A DNA stretch of 10,750 nucleotides from Verrucomicrobiota bacterium (GTDB taxonomy: Bacteria > Verrucomicrobiota > Verrucomicrobiia > Chthoniobacterales > UBA10450). A model generated the notes under the pieces. That model was not told the DNA's origin, did not search any database, and saw only the letters and a program-made list of their open reading frames with translations. The position numbers were made by a program, and so were the translations under genes. Location of the stretch: the NCBI GenBank assembly GCA_003218735.1, contig QHOJ01000059.1, positions 1 through 10,750 of the forward strand. The letters are read 5' to 3'. Each line of letters begins with the position of its first letter. The first letter of the stretch is position 1. Below are positions 7,185 through 10,750 of this stretch, piece by piece.

Positions 7185-7220
7185 TACGTAACATCCGCGA
7201 GTGCACAAATCAACGAAGCG
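7185..7220 (-). repeat. 36-bp repeat, copy A, upstream of ileS; possible promoter
   Basis: This sequence matches 10609-10644 at 33 of 36 positions, in the same orientation. It ends 18 bases before the ileS ATG. Read on the minus strand it contains TTGATT (7213-7208), a 17-base spacer, and TACGTA (7190-7185) preceded by TGT. That layout could be a -35 and an extended -10, but the -10 match is poor. The second copy also lies upstream of a minus-strand gene, which supports a regulatory role or a small dispersed repeat. The promoter reading is inference. Confidence 0.6.
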
Positions 7221-7359
7221 TAGGGAACCGCGGATCACACGATGGGGAAACTACTTCTCAATCGCAGACGACTTTTGAGACCACACGTCCAGGCGAACAA
7301 CGCTTCCCGAATGAAAAGGTAGCCGTCATAAGGGCAACTAGTTTAACCACATAACCGCT
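7221..7359. other. Rest of the divergent intergenic region between ileS and the secreted protein gene
   Basis: This non-coding stretch must hold the start signals for the plus-strand gene at 7360. I see no clear sigma-70 pair, ribosome binding site or operator. A GTAGCCGTC string at about 7320 resembles a REP tip but lacks the hairpin that should follow it. Confidence 0.4.
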
Positions 7360-9933
7360 ATGAAAAGTCCCACGAAAACCTCGCTTCGCCGTCTCTATCT
7401 GCCAGTTCTCTTATCTAGCCTGGCAGTCCTAATGTTGCCCTGCGCTAGCAAAGCGACTAATCCGCCTTCCGGCAGCCTTTCACCAACGACCACCACACCG
7501 TTGACATTTGTGGGCACTGCCCCTGGCACTGGAGCTGACAGCGAACCGGATGGGATTGGGGGAGTCAACAAGGACACCTATGTACTCACCGTCCTGCCCG
7601 GCATCTACACGGGCAAACTCATCTCCGTGACGCTGAGCTGGACCAATCCAGCCAACGATCGCGATCTCTACGTGTTCAAGCGCAATCCGGATGGGTCCAA
7701 CGGCCAACTAGTGGGGGAATCTGCAGGTGGTGCGCCGCAGACAGGGGAAGCGACCTCATTTGATCCGAATATTTACGGAACGGGCGATTACAACGTCGAA
7801 ATCGTCTATTTCGCATGTACGCCAGCCACCGACCAGCCGACGGGGACCATTACCCTCATCAACGGGCCGAGCACCCGTGCAGCGACCTACACTTCTGGCG
7901 GCATGACATTTTCAGCCAACACAGCTTGCAAGGCGCCGGCGGCTTTTTCTGACGGCGAACCGAGCAGCCGCGTCGATTTGCTCGGCAACGCATACGTAAT
8001 CGGTATTCAAGGCGTGCCGGCCGGTGTCGATCTTTGGTATTTCGATCTGCGGCGCACTCTGCCAGATCCGCTGCATCCCGGCAAAACGATTTCGAATCCA
8101 AATTACGATCCGAACATGCGGGTTCCGCTTTATCGCGGCAAACCTGACTCCCCGACCACTGTAGCAGCGCAATCCCAACTACAAGCCGGTGCGCTTGGCG
8201 GCGGCGACATTGACATTGCCACCGGTTTCGGCAATTACGCCGGAGCCGATGCTGCTCTGAGTCCCTCGCCTGCACCGGTGCTGGCGTACGCGAGCTTGAC
8301 GGCTGCCAATGTAACAGTTGGGCGATCATTCGATTTGGGTAAGACGTTTCAATTCAATCCACTTGGGAACGCTCTTGCAGGAGTGCCGATCAACGACCGG
8401 CAATGGATGGGTTTCTTTGACGATCACACGGTTTATCTGGAATATCGTAATTTTGCGCAAGGCATTGCCTTCGCGCAGCAGTCAACCAACGGTGGCCTTA
8501 CTTATGGGCCGGCGACGCTGGTGGGAACGTTGCCGCAGACTGGCGCGCTCGATGTCGATCGATTTGACGGAACCGTTTACATTAGCGGCAATGATGGACA
8601 TGTTGCGGTAGGCATACCTGCAACACCTGGGGCCGCGCCGACCAGTTACAATATCCATCAAGCCACACCGACCGGGGTGAGCGTCGGGAATCTTTTCTTC
8701 CCGGTTCGTGTCGCCGCGGACCAGCGACATAAAAATCCCGACGGGTCGTACACGCTGGTGGCTTTCGGTACCCTTTACGGTGTATATTCCGACGGTGCGA
8801 ATCTGTATTTGATCCACTCTCTCGATCATGGGCAGCACTGGAGCAACCCAGTTAGAGTGAATAATCCGGCCGACTCGAATTTGAAGCTGAATATCTTTCC
8901 CTGGCTGGCCACTGGACCGACGCCAGGTTCAGTTGGGATTGTCTGGTATGCGACCAAAACATCCGATACGCCAAGCTTCCAGTACGCTCGGGCCAGTGAT
9001 CATTCGAATCACGCTGCCAACATTTCATTGAGCGGTCTTGTGCTAACGGGTGGTCCGAATCGGAATCTGCTCGATTATTTCCAAGTCAACTTCGATCCGC
9101 TTGGCGCGGCAGAAATCGGATATACAGATGATCACAGCGACTTTAGTGGTGAGGTATTCGCGACTCGTCAGACCAAGGGACCGTCAATTGATAAGACGAT
9201 AGGCAGCTTGCCGGCTCCAAAGGAAGGTTCGGCTTTACCTGCACAACCCTTCGCGACTCCAGGCGCAACACCCGCCGCGGCGGGCCAGCCAGCTCCGCAG
9301 CCCATGCAACCGGGGCCGAATGGCGAGCAGGTGACGGACTTTGCTCAAGATCAGGACAGCGGCCTGCTGGCGACTACGCCAACAAACAGTCCACTCGACA
9401 TCATCTCGATCAAATACTCATCGCAAAGCAGTGCTCAAGGAACTGTTATCACTGCCACGATGACGGTATCGGATCTGACGATAACGCCGCCGACTTGCAC
9501 ATGGCGTATGTATTTCGCTGCCAACGCGCCCGAGACGGGCATCATCGGGCCGGCTGGAAACCAATTTTCCAAAGGGTTGTCTGATCGCGGCGATCAGTTT
9601 TATATCCAAGCCTCGACAGACGCAACGGGTGCAGCGAGCTTCACGTGGGGCACGGCGGTGCGAAACTTCAGCGGCGGCATCAATACAACGTCGCGCGGTG
9701 CAGCAGACAGTGGCAAAATCAATAGTTCCGCTCGGCAAATCAGCGTGAGTATTTCCCTGGCGACGTTGAATGCTTATCTAAGTTCGATCAGTCATCCCCA
9801 AATCGGATCGGGCTCCGTCTTGTGTGGTCTGCGCGGAAATTCGTTCCAGACAAATAGCAGTGGAATTGTGCTGGAGGATTACACACGCGGCGGAACCGAG
9901 TTCACACTCCCTCAAATGACGAAGGGAAAGTAA
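7360..9933 (+). CDS. Secreted sialidase-like (Asp-box/BNR) multidomain protein
   Basis: The predicted protein has 857 residues. A signal peptide covers about 1-32, with a basic start, hydrophobic LPVLLSSLAVLML and a likely cleavage after SKA; the PC in LMLPC does not make a good lipobox. Residues about 70-168 form a probable beta-sandwich with VTLSWTNPANDRDLYVF at 90-106, similar to pre-peptidase C-terminal type domains. Residues about 195-605 look like a beta-propeller with Asp-box (SxDxGxxW) motifs at 323-330 (SFDLGKTF), 375-382 (STNGGLTY) and 487-494 (SLDHGQHW), as in sialidases and other exported propellers. A Pro/Ala-rich linker spans about 618-655. The last 170 residues form another beta-rich domain. 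I do not recognise a full sialidase active site (arginine triad, Tyr/Glu), so glycosidase activity is not claimed; adhesion or glycan binding is equally possible. The start has no clear ribosome binding site but gives an intact signal peptide. Confidence 0.85.
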   Translation: MKSPTKTSLRRLYLPVLLSSLAVLMLPCASKATNPPSGSLSPTTTTPLTFVGTAPGTGADSEPDGIGGVNKDTYVLTVLPGIYTGKLISVTLSWTNPANDRDLYVFKRNPDGSNGQLVGESAGGAPQTGEATSFDPNIYGTGDYNVEIVYFACTPATDQPTGTITLINGPSTRAATYTSGGMTFSANTACKAPAAFSDGEPSSRVDLLGNAYVIGIQGVPAGVDLWYFDLRRTLPDPLHPGKTISNPNYDPNMRVPLYRGKPDSPTTVAAQSQLQAGALGGGDIDIATGFGNYAGADAALSPSPAPVLAYASLTAANVTVGRSFDLGKTFQFNPLGNALAGVPINDRQWMGFFDDHTVYLEYRNFAQGIAFAQQSTNGGLTYGPATLVGTLPQTGALDVDRFDGTVYISGNDGHVAVGIPATPGAAPTSYNIHQATPTGVSVGNLFFPVRVAADQRHKNPDGSYTLVAFGTLYGVYSDGANLYLIHSLDHGQHWSNPVRVNNPADSNLKLNIFPWLATGPTPGSVGIVWYATKTSDTPSFQYARASDHSNHAANISLSGLVLTGGPNRNLLDYFQVNFDPLGAAEIGYTDDHSDFSGEVFATRQTKGPSIDKTIGSLPAPKEGSALPAQPFATPGATPAAAGQPAPQPMQPGPNGEQVTDFAQDQDSGLLATTPTNSPLDIISIKYSSQSSAQGTVITATMTVSDLTITPPTCTWRMYFAANAPETGIIGPAGNQFSKGLSDRGDQFYIQASTDATGAASFTWGTAVRNFSGGINTTSRGAADSGKINSSARQISVSISLATLNAYLSSISHPQIGSGSVLCGLRGNSFQTNSSGIVLEDYTRGGTEFTLPQMTKGK

Positions 9934-9964
9934 CAGCCGGTCCGACACGGAAAAAGCAGGGACA

Positions 9965-10543
9965 CTAGTCCGCCGCCCGCTCCAGACCGGGGCGTTTTAC
10001 GACAAAGATCGTGATGTTGTTTGCTTTGCGGTCAGCGCCTTTCGCCATCACGCGGAAAAGCGGGCGATTCGGGCGCAACACGTCCCAGACAATCGTGTTT
10101 ACATCCTGCAAGGGAGCTTTCTTTGTGTCACCGATTTTCTCAAACGGAATCTCTTTTCCCGGACGCAGAAAAGCATTGATGTAAGTGATCCGTTTTCTCT
10201 CATCGCTCTTTACAAACACGGCTGAGTAATCCGTCCTGGCGAGCTGCCAGAGAACTTTGCGTTCCGGCCCTTCCTCCTCTTCTTTCGGTGGATGCGCAGG
10301 ATCGCTCAGTTTATCCAGTTTGGCGTGCGCTTGTTCAAGTGTTGATCCAAGCTCAAGACCCAGGATCGAGATCGTCACTTTCACCGATTGCGCAGCGGCG
10401 AGACGATCCTCGTACGGCGCAAGCGAGTAGGTCGGCCGTGGAGATTTTGATTGTGCTGGCGACGGCGTTTGTGCCTGCGACAATGGTGTCAATCCAATGA
10501 CGGTGAGGAATAGTCTTGCGTTGAACAGCGATCGCGATTTCAT
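9965..10543 (-). CDS. Small exported protein of unknown function
   Basis: The predicted protein has 192 residues and matches no family I recognise. The ATG at 10543 gives a good signal peptide, MKSRSLFNARLFLTVIGL followed by TPLSQA, with likely cleavage before QTPSP. A Pro/Ser-rich segment follows, then a soluble mixed region. The pattern ILGLELGSTLEQAHAKL at about 60-76 resembles the short GxxxxxA start of small periplasmic BamE-like folds, but that is only suggestive. Acidic PPKEEEEGPE at about 89-98 is probably a loop. The frame continues upstream to 10630, but that part runs through the 36-bp repeat and lacks an export signal at its start. No Shine-Dalgarno sequence is visible; an inverted repeat lies directly upstream of the ATG. 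The gene converges with the secreted sialidase-like gene, with 31 bases between their ends. Confidence 0.75.
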   Translation of the reverse strand: MKSRSLFNARLFLTVIGLTPLSQAQTPSPAQSKSPRPTYSLAPYEDRLAAAQSVKVTISILGLELGSTLEQAHAKLDKLSDPAHPPKEEEEGPERKVLWQLARTDYSAVFVKSDERKRITYINAFLRPGKEIPFEKIGDTKKAPLQDVNTIVWDVLRPNRPLFRVMAKGADRKANNITIFVVKRPGLERAAD

Positions 10544-10544
10544 T

Positions 10545-10559
10545 AGAAATGTAATTTCT
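10545..10559. promoter_or_regulatory. Inverted repeat immediately upstream of the small exported gene
   Basis: AGAAAT and ATTTCT are separated by three bases and end one base before the ATG at 10543. The position could hide the start in a weak hairpin or bind a regulator. A six-base AT-rich arm can arise by chance, so the function is a guess. Confidence 0.3.
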
Positions 10560-10608
10560 GCGATCCCCTCGATGTAATCCGTGTCTAGTCGCCCCCTTGG
10601 TCGGGTGG

Positions 10609-10644
10609 TACGTAACATCCGTGACTGCACAAATCAATGAAGCG
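10609..10644 (-). repeat. 36-bp repeat, copy B, upstream of the small exported gene; possible promoter
   Basis: This is the second copy of the sequence in front of ileS, with three substitutions. On the minus strand TTGATT (10637-10632) and TACGTA (10614-10609) keep the same 17-base spacing, and all three substitutions fall outside these two hexamers. It lies 65 bases upstream of the chosen ATG at 10543. A looser partial copy of the TCCGTG core occurs at about 10573-10586. Confidence 0.6.
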
Positions 10645-10646
10645 AG

Positions 10647-10680
10647 CTCGTCATGTCAGGGAGTATTCCAATTTGACGAG
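10647..10680. promoter_or_regulatory. 7-bp inverted repeat in the divergent intergenic region
   Basis: CTCGTCA at 10647-10653 and TGACGAG at 10674-10680 form a perfect 7-bp inverted repeat with 20 bases between the arms. It lies between the minus-strand small exported gene and the plus-strand gene at 10725. It may be an operator or a structured leader, or a chance match. Confidence 0.3.
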
Positions 10681-10724
10681 TCAACTCTTGCGCTGAAGCT
10701 TCTCGCGCTGAGTTGGGACTTCCT

Positions 10725-10750
10725 ATGAAACGCTATCTTCCCTTCATTAT
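10725..10750 (+). CDS. Start of a gene, probably exported or membrane protein, cut by window edge
   Basis: An ATG at 10725 opens MKRYLPFI and runs off the right edge. A basic start followed by hydrophobic residues is typical of a signal peptide. A GGGA about seven bases upstream could serve as a weak ribosome binding site. With eight complete codons nothing can be said about function. Confidence 0.45.

Noticed and set aside
7172..7187. GGGCGAGGCTAC as a decayed half REP next to the 36-bp repeat
   Set aside because: It resembles the right tip of the REP-like pair with one base missing, but the left arm of the hairpin is absent and the string is too short to exclude chance.
7167..7238. N-terminal extension of IleS containing FVDLCTRGCYV
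   Set aside because: A similar peptide (FIDLCSHGCYV) can be read from the second 36-bp repeat, so this similarity comes from the DNA repeat. IleS family members begin near MNKSYKETLNLP, and no frame through the repeat shows a convincing synonymous pattern.
7318..7335. GTAGCCGTC string as a third REP-like end
   Set aside because: The bases after it cannot form the required stem-loop, and no inverted partner lies nearby.
9938..9991. CCGGTC...GACCGG as a bidirectional terminator between the convergent genes
   Set aside because: The 42-base loop is too long, there is no T-run, and the right arm lies inside the small exported gene.
10544..10630. Longer start for the small exported protein
   Set aside because: The extra 29 residues would place an Arg-rich stretch before the signal peptide and include the 36-bp repeat; the start at 10543 gives a normal export signal.
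1..10750. CRISPR array, tRNA, rRNA, toxin-antitoxin or phage defence genes
   Set aside because: No regularly spaced repeats, no tRNA-like cloverleaf and no protein with such motifs were seen on either strand.

Overview
The window looks like a bacterial chromosome segment of moderate GC content. It carries a tightly packed minus-strand run of housekeeping genes, then a divergently oriented secreted protein, a small exported protein of unknown function, and the first codons of another gene. Gene content and style suggest a soil verrucomicrobial genome (Chthoniobacterales or Spartobacteria type). That assignment is a weak inference, because no rRNA or other phylogenetic marker is present.

Minus-strand cluster (about 7166 down to 1, transcribed right to left): isoleucyl-tRNA synthetase (ileS), signal peptidase II (lspA), a class II tRNA nucleotidyltransferase/poly(A) polymerase family enzyme (cca type), a glycogen synthase (glgA) whose start overlaps the cca stop as ATGA, and the N-terminal part of a membrane glycosyltransferase resembling PIG-V mannosyltransferases, cut by the left edge. 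The order ileS-lspA is classical. The rest joins translation and tRNA maturation, lipoprotein processing, storage glucan synthesis and membrane glycosyl transfer in one apparent transcription unit.

Two gaps in this run are filled by paired inverted REP-like elements (861-1004 and 3802-3881). Each end starts with TGTAGCCG or a close variant, contains the GTAG tetranucleotide, and is followed by a hairpin. Each element begins exactly one base after the TAG stop of the preceding gene (glgA or lspA). They resemble the REP/BIME elements mobilised by REP-associated tyrosine transposases. No such transposase is in the window.

Right part: on the plus strand, 7360-9933 encodes a large secreted protein with a signal peptide, an N-terminal beta-sandwich, a sialidase-like region with Asp-box motifs, a Pro/Ala-rich linker and a C-terminal domain. 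It converges with a 192-residue exported protein of unknown function (9965-10543, minus). A gene beginning MKRYLPF starts at 10725 and runs off the right edge. A 36-bp sequence occurs twice (33 of 36 identical), once in front of ileS and once in front of the small exported gene, in the same orientation. It could hold a shared promoter.

I found no CRISPR array, tRNA or rRNA gene, phage gene, transposase gene or obvious defence system. The least ordinary signals are the REP-like pairs at stop codons, the shared 36-bp upstream sequence, and a glycogen synthase with an altered substrate-binding motif.
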